Source: an uncultured Chitinophagaceae bacterium (lineage in GTDB: Bacteria; Bacteroidota; Bacteroidia; Chitinophagales; Chitinophagaceae). From it: a stretch of DNA of 15,815 nucleotides. Position numbers and translations under genes: made by a program. The DNA lies in NCBI GenBank assembly GCA_934502905.1, contig CAKSVK010000082.1, forward strand, positions 1 to 15,815. Reading direction: 5' to 3'. Under the pieces are notes generated by a model. That model searched no databases, had not been told where the DNA came from, and worked only from the letters and a program-made list of their open reading frames with translations. Positions 7,725 through 14,665 of this stretch are shown piece by piece; the first letter of the stretch is position 1; each line of letters begins with the position of its first letter.

Positions 7725-8002
7725 TCAAAGCGGCGCTCAAAACCCGGTCAGTAGAACATATCCCTGTTCCATTTGTATTCCAGCTTGAGCTGGGAGAGTT
7801 CTATGCTACCTATCAGCTAAATGCTTATACAAAGGAGCCTAATGAGATGGATACCATTTATTCAGAATTGCACAAGAATGTCCAGATCATGTATAATGAA
7901 GCCGGAATAGATCTTACCTGCTCCCATTTTGCCATCCTGAAAGACGGCAAGGGCATACCGGTTGTTCCGGGGAATATACAGCCATTCCCGGATAAGGATT
8001 AA
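7700..8002 (+). CDS. MscS-family channel, detached C-terminal domain (-1 frame)
   Basis: This frame encodes the C-terminal alpha/beta domain that the preceding frame lacks. EELLIKAALKTRSVEH joins directly to the VPWKK end of the N-terminal part, and the FYATYQLNAYT segment, YSELHKNVQIMYNEAGIDL and the proline-rich tail (VVPGNIQPFP) follow the family order. The ATG at 7700 lies inside the N-terminal frame and is probably not a real start. As an independent 100-residue protein it would be only a cytoplasmic cage fragment. It is best read as the end of the gene starting at 6198. Confidence 0.8.
   Translation: MEKNEELLIKAALKTRSVEHIPVPFVFQLELGEFYATYQLNAYTKEPNEMDTIYSELHKNVQIMYNEAGIDLTCSHFAILKDGKGIPVVPGNIQPFPDKD
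7701..7724 (+). other. Frameshift site in the MscS gene
   Basis: Reading from TGG (7701-7703, Trp502) the zero frame is TGG AAA AAA ATG AAG AGC TGT TGA. Going back one base restores family sequence. Two single-base losses explain it: one A from an A8 run (A7 now at 7704-7710), or one G from ATGGAAGAG, now ATGAAGAG at 7710-7717. The second gives WKKMEELLIKAAL, keeping a hydrophobic residue where the family usually has V, I or M, and so fits better. Sequencing error in the homopolymer, or -1 slippage on the A run, are the alternatives. Confidence 0.85.
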
Positions 8003-8034
8003 TACCGTACGACAGAAGAAAAAACATCTAATGC

Positions 8035-8050
8035 TGTGAATTTATTCACA
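8035..8050. promoter_or_regulatory. CRP/FNR-type palindrome TGTGA-N6-TCACA
   Basis: TGTGAATTTATTCACA has 7-bp perfect arms (TGTGAAT/ATTCACA) around TT and matches the TGTGA-N6-TCACA consensus of the CRP family exactly. It lies 33 bp after the channel stop and 141 bp before the beta-barrel gene, where an activator or repressor of that gene could bind. It could instead form a weak AT-rich hairpin after the channel gene, but no T run follows. The regulator's identity is inference. Confidence 0.4.
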
Positions 8051-8190
8051 ACACAGTGCCGGTAAGGGTAAAAAATAAGTCCTCTGCGTTGTAAAATTTT
8101 CTTAATCGAAACAGCAGTTTACAATATTTTTTTTCAGGTTCCGTTTCTGCACACGCGGCTTATTGCCGTAATATTTAAATTAAATATTTT

Positions 8191-8817
8191 ATGAAAAGAA
8201 AGTTTTGTTTGGTTTTTATGGGAGCAGCCTCCATGTTGGCTATTAACAGTGCAAGCGCACAGATTGCAAAAGGATCTGTTATGCTGGGCGGAAATGTTGG
8301 CTTCAATACATCTAAAAATGAAGCATTCGGCACCACTGTCAGGAAAGAGAACAGTTTTTACATTTCCCCGGCCGTAGGGGTTGCCATCAAAGAAAACCTG
8401 TTTGTCGGCGGCGACCTGGACTACAGGTCCAATACGCAGGAAAATAACGGTGCCGGTAAAACGACCAATAACGGCTTTGGTATCGGCGCTTTCGTAAGGC
8501 AATATAAAAATTTAGGAAAAAGCGGCTTTTACCTGTTCGGGCAGGGACGCCTGGGCGCCGATATCACCCATGTTAAAAGCGGGAGTACAACCACCAATAA
8601 CGGCTTTGCAATCGGACTGGGATTAACACCGGGTATTTCTTATGCAGTAAACAGCAAGCTACACCTGGAAACTTCCCTGGCAAACCTGTTTTCCGTCGGC
8701 TATAATTCTTCAAAAAATAAAGGCGCTGATATCAAATCAAATAGCTTTTCCGCTGATGTCAACCTGGGTAGCCTCCAGCAATGGAACGTAGGTATCCGTT
8801 TTATTCTTGCGAAATAA
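8191..8817 (+). CDS. Outer-membrane beta-barrel protein
   Basis: This 208-residue protein starts with a clear signal peptide (MKRKFCLVFMGAASMLAINS, with cleavage likely after ASA, before QIAKGS). The mature part alternates polar and hydrophobic residues in Gly/Asn-rich amphipathic strands, as in small 8-10-stranded outer-membrane barrels: VMLGGNVGFNTS, SFYISPAVGVAIKENLFVGG, GFGIGAFVRQYKNL, YLFGQGRLGAD, GFAIGLGLTPGISY, and a closing strand WNVGIRFILAK. Asn/Gly/Thr-rich stretches would be turns or loops. No catalytic motif is seen, so the role (porin-like, adhesin or structural) is open. The ATG sits in a very A/T-rich leader (TAAATATTTTATG), common for strongly expressed Bacteroidota genes. 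It has its own terminator and a CRP-like palindrome upstream, so it is probably a single-gene unit. Confidence 0.85.
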   Translation: MKRKFCLVFMGAASMLAINSASAQIAKGSVMLGGNVGFNTSKNEAFGTTVRKENSFYISPAVGVAIKENLFVGGDLDYRSNTQENNGAGKTTNNGFGIGAFVRQYKNLGKSGFYLFGQGRLGADITHVKSGSTTTNNGFAIGLGLTPGISYAVNSKLHLETSLANLFSVGYNSSKNKGADIKSNSFSADVNLGSLQQWNVGIRFILAK

Positions 8818-8843
8818 TTGGGTTTCGGTACCCGCAATATTTT

Positions 8844-8871
8844 ACCCCGGCAAGCCGGGGTATTTTGTTTT
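8844..8871 (+). terminator. Intrinsic terminator after the beta-barrel gene
   Basis: ACCCCGGC (8844-8851) pairs with GCCGGGGT (8854-8861), a G+C-rich stem effectively capped by CAAG, followed by ATTTTGTTTT. It starts 27 bp after the stop codon at 8817. This is a textbook rho-independent terminator. Confidence 0.9.
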
Positions 8872-9069
8872 AATGTATATTACTTCTGTTTCACGAAGGA
8901 AAGACTATTTAGCAGTGTAATCACTTTTTTAATGATACGTGTGCCGGGATGACCGGCAGCGGATGCTGCCGGCAGGTGTCGCCGCCCGGTCGCGAAGATC
9001 TGAACTTTTATTGCAGCATCGCTTATTCCTGATGCTGTTGTTGTGAGGGTAGTTCTCACCGAAGGTAAT
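8872..9069. other. Stretch with a strong hairpin and no clear gene
   Basis: Between the terminator and the hydrolase region no gene is convincing. The plus frame that holds the 9070 ATG is open only back to a TGA at 9001-9003. CCGGCAGC (8953-8960) and GCTGCCGG (8965-8972) form an 8-bp stem with a GGAT loop and no T run after it; a third copy of the core (TGCCGG, 8942-8947) gives an alternative pairing. A minus-strand 105-codon frame (9197-8880) crosses the area but has no recognisable motif. Confidence 0.4.
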
Positions 9070-9216
9070 ATGCCCCTCCCCGCATTGCAGCACGCCAAAA
9101 AAAACAAAAAATATACGGATATTGTGGAGATACTTTCAGGCAGAAACAGCCTGCAGTACAGATACCACGGCAAGATGAACAAATTGCTATATTGCACGTT
9201 AATAGGAAATATATGA
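9070..9216 (+). CDS. Possible 48-residue small ORF overlapping the hydrolase start
   Basis: ATG at 9070 to TGA at 9214-9216, encoding MPLPALQHAKKNKKYTDIVE... The stop overlaps the next gene's start codon as ATGA (9213-9216), an arrangement often seen with translational coupling. Codon choice looks like the neighbouring genes. The same frame stays open upstream to just after a TGA at 9001-9003 (TFIAASLIPDAVV...), so this could be the tail of a decayed longer gene rather than a small gene. No family is recognised. Confidence 0.25.
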   Translation: MPLPALQHAKKNKKYTDIVEILSGRNSLQYRYHGKMNKLLYCTLIGNI

Positions 9217-10049
9217 AATACCTGTTTTTTTGGGTGACGTTTTTTTATTCATTCACTGTTGCAGCCCAGCACAACGAAGTGTATGTGCTGAAATATGCAG
9301 TCCTGAAAGATCCCTCTCCCATTTCCAACTGGGTAAAAGATACACCCGATAAGGACAGCGTTTCCATCAGCTTCCATTTCTGGCTGATCAAATGCCCTGA
9401 TGGAAAAAAGATACTGGTGGATGCCGGCTGTCGCATGGATCTGCCCAACGCAGTTGATTTTGGTTTGACAGATTATAAACGCCCCGATTCTGTATTGCTT
9501 AGCCTTGGAATTACCGCCGAGGAAATAACGGATATCATTGTTTCACATCCCCATTGGGATCATATCGACGGGCTGCCATTGTTTCCCCGTGCAACCGTAT
9601 GGATGCAGAAGAAAGATTATACCCATTATGTAACCGATGCGTGGCAGGAAGGGAATAAGCCCGGTGGAATAGCGCCCAGGGATATGGAGTACCTGTTGCA
9701 ACTGAATATGGCAGGAAAACTGAAACTGGTGGAAGGAGATAACCTCGAAATCATAAAGGGGATCACGGTGTACCATGGCTCCAGGCATACATTCGATTCG
9801 CAGCATGTGGCGGTACAGTCCGGCAATAACAGGGTGGTGATCACGGGCGATGATGTATGGATCTATGACAACCTGCAGACAATGCAGCCACCTCCCGCTT
9901 TTGCCACTATGGACGCCAAAGGGTACGTCAGGAATATGCAGCGTATGAAAACCCTGGCTTCAAAACCTGATTATATCCTGCCGGGACACGATGCACGCAT
10001 ATTCACACGCTTTCCTGCCATAAATAACCGGGTAGTCCGGATTTTATAA
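9213..10049 (+). CDS. Exported metallo-beta-lactamase-fold hydrolase
   Basis: This 278-residue dinuclear-zinc hydrolase belongs to the AHL-lactonase/glyoxalase II-like branch. The metal motif HPHWDH is present (His112, His114, Asp116, His117), with further ligands His192 in GSRHTF, Asp213 or Asp214 in TGDD, and His259 in LPGHD. The N-terminus (MKYLFFWVTFFYSFTVAAQ) is a signal peptide, so the enzyme is likely periplasmic or membrane-exposed. The substrate is not evident; lactone or other ester hydrolysis is possible by family. The frame is open to a TTG at 9192, but the ATG at 9213 puts the signal peptide at the true N-terminus. The DoxX-like gene starts 48 bp downstream on the same strand, and the two are probably cotranscribed. 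Confidence 0.88.
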   Translation: MKYLFFWVTFFYSFTVAAQHNEVYVLKYAVLKDPSPISNWVKDTPDKDSVSISFHFWLIKCPDGKKILVDAGCRMDLPNAVDFGLTDYKRPDSVLLSLGITAEEITDIIVSHPHWDHIDGLPLFPRATVWMQKKDYTHYVTDAWQEGNKPGGIAPRDMEYLLQLNMAGKLKLVEGDNLEIIKGITVYHGSRHTFDSQHVAVQSGNNRVVITGDDVWIYDNLQTMQPPPAFATMDAKGYVRNMQRMKTLASKPDYILPGHDARIFTRFPAINNRVVRIL

Positions 10050-10097
10050 TCTGTTTTTTTGACCCGAACCTGCAGGGAACCATTAAAATGAACGATC

Positions 10098-10547
10098 ATG
10101 AAACCGCTGATTGTTTTACTGGTTGCTTTCGGCGTATCGCTTTTACTTACAAAAGCATTTCTACCGGATGCCACTATCGCTCTGTGCGGTAGAATTGCCA
10201 TGTCAGCCATGTTGTGCTTTACGGCAATGGGCCATTTTCTTTATACCCGGGGAATGGCGCTCATGTTGCCCGAAGTTATTCCCTTCAGAACGGGATGGGT
10301 GTACCTGACCGGTGTTATAGAAGCCGCAGCGGCCATCGGGCTGTTGATAAACGGCATGAAAGCGCTCACCGGCTGGATGCTGATCATATTTTTTATCCTG
10401 GTACTGCCCGCCAATATCTATGCTGCCATGCGCCATCTTGATTACCAATCAGGTTCATTTAATGGCAAGGGACTATCATACCTGTGGTTCAGGATACCGT
10501 TGCAGGCATTGTTTATCGCCTGGACCTATCTTTCTGCCGTGAAATGA
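10098..10547 (+). CDS. DoxX-like integral membrane protein
   Basis: A 149-residue, strongly hydrophobic protein with hydrophobic stretches at about residues 2-21, 31-50, 66-84, 90-112 and 129-147, so four or five membrane helices. The pattern fits the DoxX/DoxD-like superfamily: a GR-A-A-F-GH segment (GRIAMSAMLCFTAMGHFL), a GVIEAAAAIGLL helix, then a PAN/YAA helix followed by a conserved-looking WFRIPLQ. Members are inner-membrane proteins, some linked to respiratory or thiol/redox functions, but many have no known role. It follows the exported hydrolase at 48 bp and converges on cysE. No clear terminator hairpin was found between the two stop codons (10548-10595). Confidence 0.75.
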   Translation: MKPLIVLLVAFGVSLLLTKAFLPDATIALCGRIAMSAMLCFTAMGHFLYTRGMALMLPEVIPFRTGWVYLTGVIEAAAAIGLLINGMKALTGWMLIIFFILVLPANIYAAMRHLDYQSGSFNGKGLSYLWFRIPLQALFIAWTYLSAVK

Positions 10548-10595
10548 TGATTTTTAACCGGGCTTTTGTTTCTTCTCGTGTACTTCAGCATCTGC

Positions 10596-11435
10596 TTATA
10601 TTACAAAATCAATACCTTCCCTGCCGATATTACTCCTTACTTTCACTTCACTTTTATGATAAACCAGCGAATAAGGCGACACACTCTCTGTCAGCCAGAC
10701 GTTCCCTCCTATTATGGAGTCATGCCCGATGACCGTATTTCCCCCGAGAATGGTAGTACCTGAATATATGATAACATTGTCTTCAATAGTAGGATGCCGT
10801 TTCACGTCGGCCAGCTCTTTGGACACGCTGAGCGCTCCAAGTGTAACACCCTGGTAAATTTTTACGTTGTTGCCAATAATACAGGTTTCACCAATTACAA
10901 TGCCGGTTCCGTGATCAATGAAAAAGCCCTGCCCGATAGTAGCGCCCGGGTTGATATCAATGCCTGTAACACTATGCGCATATTCGGATAACAGCCTTGG
11001 CAAAATGGGAACCCCCTGTTTATACAATTCATGAGAAAAGCGGTGCACCGTCACTGCAAAAAAGCCCGGGTAAGCAGCCAGTATCTCTTCTATGGAATGC
11101 GCCGCCGGATCAAAATGGAGGATCCTGACAGCATCGCGATGAAGTTCCTCAAATATACCCGGCAGCTTTTCAAACAGGGTATACACCACACCGGATACCC
11201 TGTCCGGGTCACCAAATATAGGTGTAAGCAGGTTCTTGAGCTCCTCCTGCAGCTTCTCTATTTCTGCCTCTTGAAATTCTTTGTCGGAGTTGACGGGAAA
11301 TAAAAAAGCGAACAGACTGTTGATCCATTTCCTCGTATCGCAGTTGGGGGGTATTGGCCGCAACCCGCTGCGAAACCGGTCGTGAATATTCTGTATTACA
11401 AGCCGCAGGCGCCCGAGATTGTTCGTGACCAGCAT
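10596..11435 (-). CDS. cysE: Serine O-acetyltransferase
   Basis: CysE transfers acetyl from acetyl-CoA to L-serine, making O-acetylserine for cysteine synthesis. This 279-residue protein has an N-terminal helical domain (to ~150) and a left-handed beta-helix of hexapeptide repeats (GATIGQGFFID, GIVIGETCIIGNNVKIYQGV, TILGGNTVIGHDSIIGGNV). Asp160 in TGIDINPGA and His175 in DHGTG are the expected catalytic pair. The C-terminus ends in isoleucine (REGIDFVI), as in CysE proteins whose C-terminal tail enters the CysK active site to form the cysteine synthase complex. Here the neighbour is CysM-like, which in enterobacteria does not form that complex. The gene begins 15 bp after the cysM stop, so the two are one operon. 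The start is the ATG at 11435. Confidence 0.93.
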   Translation of the reverse strand: MLVTNNLGRLRLVIQNIHDRFRSGLRPIPPNCDTRKWINSLFAFLFPVNSDKEFQEAEIEKLQEELKNLLTPIFGDPDRVSGVVYTLFEKLPGIFEELHRDAVRILHFDPAAHSIEEILAAYPGFFAVTVHRFSHELYKQGVPILPRLLSEYAHSVTGIDINPGATIGQGFFIDHGTGIVIGETCIIGNNVKIYQGVTLGALSVSKELADVKRHPTIEDNVIIYSGTTILGGNTVIGHDSIIGGNVWLTESVSPYSLVYHKSEVKVRSNIGREGIDFVI

Positions 11436-11450
11436 AACTTTACAATTTAT

Positions 11451-12332
11451 TTAATCAAACAGATCAGAAGACAGGTACCTGTCGCCCCGGTCGCAGATGA
11501 TGGCAACAATTACACCCTTTTCAAGCGTGTTTGCCAGTCCAATAGCCGCGTGCACCGCACCACCGCTGCTCATTCCGCAGAATATGCCTTCTTCCCGTGC
11601 TAACCGCTTTGTCATCACCCGGGCATCTTTCTCGCTTACCTCCAGTATCCTGTCTATCTTATTACGGTCAAATATCTTAGGCAGGTATTGTTCCGGCCAT
11701 TTCCTGATACCGGGTATCTGGGAGTTCTCTGTTGGTTGACATCCGGCAATTACAATATCTTTATTTTGTTCTTTCAGGAAATCCGATACGCCCATAATAG
11801 TGCCGGTGGTACCCATCGAAGAAACAAAATGTGTGATGGTTCCTTGTGTATCCCTCCAGATCTCGGGACCAGTGGTTTGGTAATGAATACCCGGGTTATC
11901 GGGGTTGGCAAACTGGTTCAGCATGCGGTATCCACCCTGCCGCACCAGTTCGGTAGCATAATCTATCGCTCCCTCCATCGCTTTCTTCCTGGGTGTGAGC
12001 GTTACCTTGGCGCCAAATGCCCGCATGGTCAGCACCCTTTCACGGGTAGCGTCTTCGGGCATTACCAGTTCGATATCCACACCGAAAAGACTGGCGATCA
12101 TGGCAAGCGCTATGCCTGTATTGCCACTCGTTGCTTCCACCAGCTTCATTCCTTCCTGCAGTTCGCCCCGGTCCAGGGCACCTTTGATCATACCATAGGC
12201 GGCACGGTCTTTTACACTGCCGCCAGGGTTGTTGCCCTCCAGTTTACAATATATGCTGACGTTATCATTGTTATAGATCTTCTTCAATTTTACCATGGGA
12301 GTATTACCCACTAAATCCAGGATTCCCGACAT
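11451..12332 (-). CDS. cysM: Cysteine synthase B (O-acetylserine sulfhydrylase, CysM type)
   Basis: This is a PLP enzyme that converts O-acetylserine plus sulfide (or thiosulfate for CysM) to cysteine. Lys41 in NNPGGSVKDRAA is the PLP lysine; TSGNTG (68-73) binds substrate, and SSMGTTGT binds the PLP phosphate. LEGNNPGGSVKDRAA, TTGPEIW, HFVSSMGTTGT, IPGIRKWPEQYLP and CDRGDRYLS match E. coli CysM more closely than CysK as I recall the two sequences. At 293 residues it is slightly shorter than E. coli CysM, ending at SSDLFD. It is first in the operon, with cysE 15 bp downstream. A TATATTTG -7 box sits ~30 bp upstream. Assignment to CysM rather than CysK is by motif; thiosulfate use is inference. 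Confidence 0.92.
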   Translation of the reverse strand: MSGILDLVGNTPMVKLKKIYNNDNVSIYCKLEGNNPGGSVKDRAAYGMIKGALDRGELQEGMKLVEATSGNTGIALAMIASLFGVDIELVMPEDATRERVLTMRAFGAKVTLTPRKKAMEGAIDYATELVRQGGYRMLNQFANPDNPGIHYQTTGPEIWRDTQGTITHFVSSMGTTGTIMGVSDFLKEQNKDIVIAGCQPTENSQIPGIRKWPEQYLPKIFDRNKIDRILEVSEKDARVMTKRLAREEGIFCGMSSGGAVHAAIGLANTLEKGVIVAIICDRGDRYLSSDLFD

Positions 12333-12685
12333 AAATGATTTTTGTTTTTATCCCTGTGAAACAAATATAGAACCAACCACTGAACTTAACGGCATTTCAT
12401 TGCCGGGCCAGCTTTTCGTCAAAAATAGTCAATGAAAAATAAATGAGCCTATACCTGAGAACATCGGGCGATGGAGCTGATAGAATACACTACTGAAAAT
12501 AACATCCCACAAATATAACTTAGATTTTCAGGGTGAAGAAAAAAAACTGCCGGCAACGTAACAGGTTTTTTACATAAAAACGCAATCGTTTGATGTGATT
12601 TTTTGTATAAATTCACCGATATCCGCTTTTAATCAAAAAAGAAATTATCTTAGCGTGCCCCTTAAACTATTAACTTAATTGCATT
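12333..12685. other. Intergenic region between divergent cysM and nagB
   Basis: This 353-bp stretch separates the two divergent genes and must carry both promoters. On the cysM side it has a -7 box (12362-12369) and a small inverted repeat CGGCA-TTTCAT-TGCCG (12390-12405) just upstream of it that could be an operator. On the nagB side, TATCTTAG (one mismatch to TAnnTTTG) lies ~38 bp before the ATG. No gene-length frame, tRNA or recognisable riboswitch was seen. Confidence 0.5.
12362..12369 (-). promoter_or_regulatory. -7 box for the cysM-cysE operon
   Basis: On the minus strand this reads TATATTTG, an exact TAnnTTTG match, 29 bp before the cysM ATG at 12332. About 20 nt further upstream lies only a weak TTAA where a TTTG-type -33 element would be expected. 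Confidence 0.5.
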
Positions 12686-14593
12686 ATGAGTATGGTAGAT
12701 TCCTTCGAAAAAATTCCATGTAAGATCTTCCCGGACTTCAAATCAGGTTCCGAATATGCTGCCAGAGAAATTGCAGCGCTGATAAGAGAAAAGCAAGCCA
12801 AAGGAGAAAAAGCCGTGCTGGGACTGGCAACAGGCTCCACCCCTAAACGATTGTATGCCGAACTGATCAGAATGCACCAGGAAGAGGGCCTGAGCTTTAA
12901 GAATGTGGTGGCTTTCAACCTGGATGAATATTACCCGATCGAAAAAAACGCATTACAAAGCTATTACCGGTTTATGCGGGCGAATCTTTTCGACAAAATT
13001 GATATAGATCCTGCGAACTGCCATATTCCAAGCGGTGAATGGCCAAAGGATGAAGTAAAAAAACATTCTGCGGAATATGAGCGGCTGATTGAAGATGCAG
13101 GCGGTATTGACCTGCAGGTGCTGGGCATCGGCGTAAATGGCCATATCGGGTTCAACGAACCGGGTTCCAGTGTATACTCAAAGACACGGCTGGTAACCCT
13201 CGAAAACTCTACCCGGCTGGCTAACTCCTATGAATTTGCCAATATTTCGCAGGTTCCCAGGCTGGCTGTTACCGCGGGTATCGCCACCATCATGAAAGCA
13301 AGGAGGATCATCCTGCTGGCATGGGGACAATCAAAAGCGCCGGTAATAAAACTTTCTGCTGAAGATAATATTACAGAAGCCATACCGGCTTCATTGCTGC
13401 AAAACCACGACCAGTGCGAATTTGTACTGGATGAGTTTGCGGCTGCGGAACTAACCCGCTTCAAATCACCCTGGCTGACCGGCGATTGTGAGTGGACCCC
13501 CAAAATGATACGCAGGGCGGTTATCAACACGGCCCTTAAGCTGAAAAAACCCGTCCTCAGCCTCACCAACAGCGACTATACTGATAACGGTCTGGGAGAT
13601 CTGCTGGTGGAAAAAGGAGATGCATATGGCATCAACTTACAGGTATATTACATGCTGCGTGACAGCATCACGGGCTGGCCGGGCGGCAAGCCAGGTGCGA
13701 ACCTGCCTACCCACCCCGAACGTTCTGAACCTTTCCCCAAAAGGGTGATCATATTTTCTCCGCATCCCGATGATGATATTATATCCATGGGCGGCACCTT
13801 TCAGCGCCTGCATGACCAGGGGCACGAAGTGCATGTGGCTTACCAGACTTCCGGTAATATTGCCGTGACAGACGAATTTGTAACAAGATTCCTGGACTTT
13901 GCCGTAGGATTTGACGAGATGTTTGACAAGGATGCGTCTGTAGCAGAAAAGATATCCAGGGAAGCGCGGGAATATTTCAACCAAAAAACATCAAGACAGT
14001 CTGATACGCAGGAGATCAGGAACATTAAAGGACTGATCCGCAGGTGTGAAGCAAAAGCAACCTGCCGTTATGTAGGCATAGGTGATAAAAGGGCGCATTT
14101 CCAGAACCTGCCCTTCTACGAAACGGGTACCATAGAAAAAAAGCCCATGGGTGAAGAAGACGTTAAGGTTACCATGGAACTGCTGCGGAAGATCAAGCCG
14201 CAGCAGGTGTATTGTGCCGGCGACCTGGCCGATCCCCATGGTACACATAAGGTTTGCCTGGAGATCGTGTTTGAATCCCTGCGCCGTATAAAAGCGGAAG
14301 GAGATGATTGGGTGAAAGACTGCTGGGTGTGGCTCTACAAAGGAGCATGGCAGGAATGGGATATTACAGAAATTGAAATGGCCATACCCATGAGCCCGGA
14401 ACAGATGCTGAAAAAACGTTTTGGCATCTTCATCCACCAGTCTCAGAAAGACTCCGTGCCGTTCCAGGGTACCGACTCCAGGGAGTTCTGGCAAAGGGCA
14501 GAAGACAGGAATGCAAATACCGCTAATTTATATGCCCAGCTCGGGCTCACAAAATACGCCGCAATGGAGGCTTTTGTGAGATGGCATTTCTAA
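12686..14593 (+). CDS. nagB: Glucosamine-6-phosphate deaminase fused to a PIG-L/LmbE deacetylase domain
   Basis: A 635-residue two-domain protein. Residues ~1-265 are a NagB domain, which converts glucosamine-6-phosphate to fructose-6-phosphate and ammonia. They show the phosphate loop LGLATGSTPKRL, NLDEYYP with Asp80, and GIGVNGHIGFNEPGSS with His153; Asn151 replaces the Asp of E. coli, as in Gram-positive NagB. Residues ~352-635 are a PIG-L/LmbE zinc deacetylase fold: SPHPDDD with His360 and Asp363 as metal ligands, and DPHGTH with His518 and His521. The family acts on N-acetylglucosaminyl groups, so the fusion could pair deacetylation with deamination; that coupling is inference. The ~85-residue linker (TPKMIRRAV...) is conserved-looking. 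No signal peptide, so cytoplasmic. The fused form is common among Bacteroidota. ATG at 12686; a terminator follows. Confidence 0.92.
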   Translation: MSMVDSFEKIPCKIFPDFKSGSEYAAREIAALIREKQAKGEKAVLGLATGSTPKRLYAELIRMHQEEGLSFKNVVAFNLDEYYPIEKNALQSYYRFMRANLFDKIDIDPANCHIPSGEWPKDEVKKHSAEYERLIEDAGGIDLQVLGIGVNGHIGFNEPGSSVYSKTRLVTLENSTRLANSYEFANISQVPRLAVTAGIATIMKARRIILLAWGQSKAPVIKLSAEDNITEAIPASLLQNHDQCEFVLDEFAAAELTRFKSPWLTGDCEWTPKMIRRAVINTALKLKKPVLSLTNSDYTDNGLGDLLVEKGDAYGINLQVYYMLRDSITGWPGGKPGANLPTHPERSEPFPKRVIIFSPHPDDDIISMGGTFQRLHDQGHEVHVAYQTSGNIAVTDEFVTRFLDFAVGFDEMFDKDASVAEKISREAREYFNQKTSRQSDTQEIRNIKGLIRRCEAKATCRYVGIGDKRAHFQNLPFYETGTIEKKPMGEEDVKVTMELLRKIKPQQVYCAGDLADPHGTHKVCLEIVFESLRRIKAEGDDWVKDCWVWLYKGAWQEWDITEIEMAIPMSPEQMLKKRFGIFIHQSQKDSVPFQGTDSREFWQRAEDRNANTANLYAQLGLTKYAAMEAFVRWHF

Positions 14594-14613
14594 CTATATG
14601 TTGATCAAAATAG

Positions 14614-14645
14614 AAAAAGCAGCACCTTTCGGATGCTGCTTTTTT
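14614..14645. terminator. Bidirectional terminator between nagB and the DUF1080 gene
   Basis: AAAAAGCAGCA (14614-14624) pairs with TGCTGCTTTTT (14634-14644) around a nine-base loop. The T run ends the plus-strand nagB transcript. The A run on the left gives a matching T run on the minus strand, so it can also end the DUF1080 transcript, whose stop is at 14666. Confidence 0.9.
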
Positions 14646-14665
14646 GTTGCTCTGCCTGATCCTTA

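Noticed and set aside
7700..8002. Independent small gene downstream of the channel
   Set aside because: Its sequence is the expected C-terminal domain of the channel, and its ATG lies inside the upstream frame.
8880..9197. 105-codon minus-strand frame
   Set aside because: No recognisable motif, low-complexity Ala/Thr/Ser runs, and it ends next to a terminator oriented for the other strand. Kept only as a remark.
11688..12314. 208-codon plus-strand frame
   Set aside because: It lies wholly antisense to cysM, whose motifs are complete; the translation is Cys/His-rich and shows no family pattern.
12420..12660. Riboswitch or leader peptide upstream of nagB
   Set aside because: Only a 13-codon frame and no conserved riboswitch pattern could be made out by eye.
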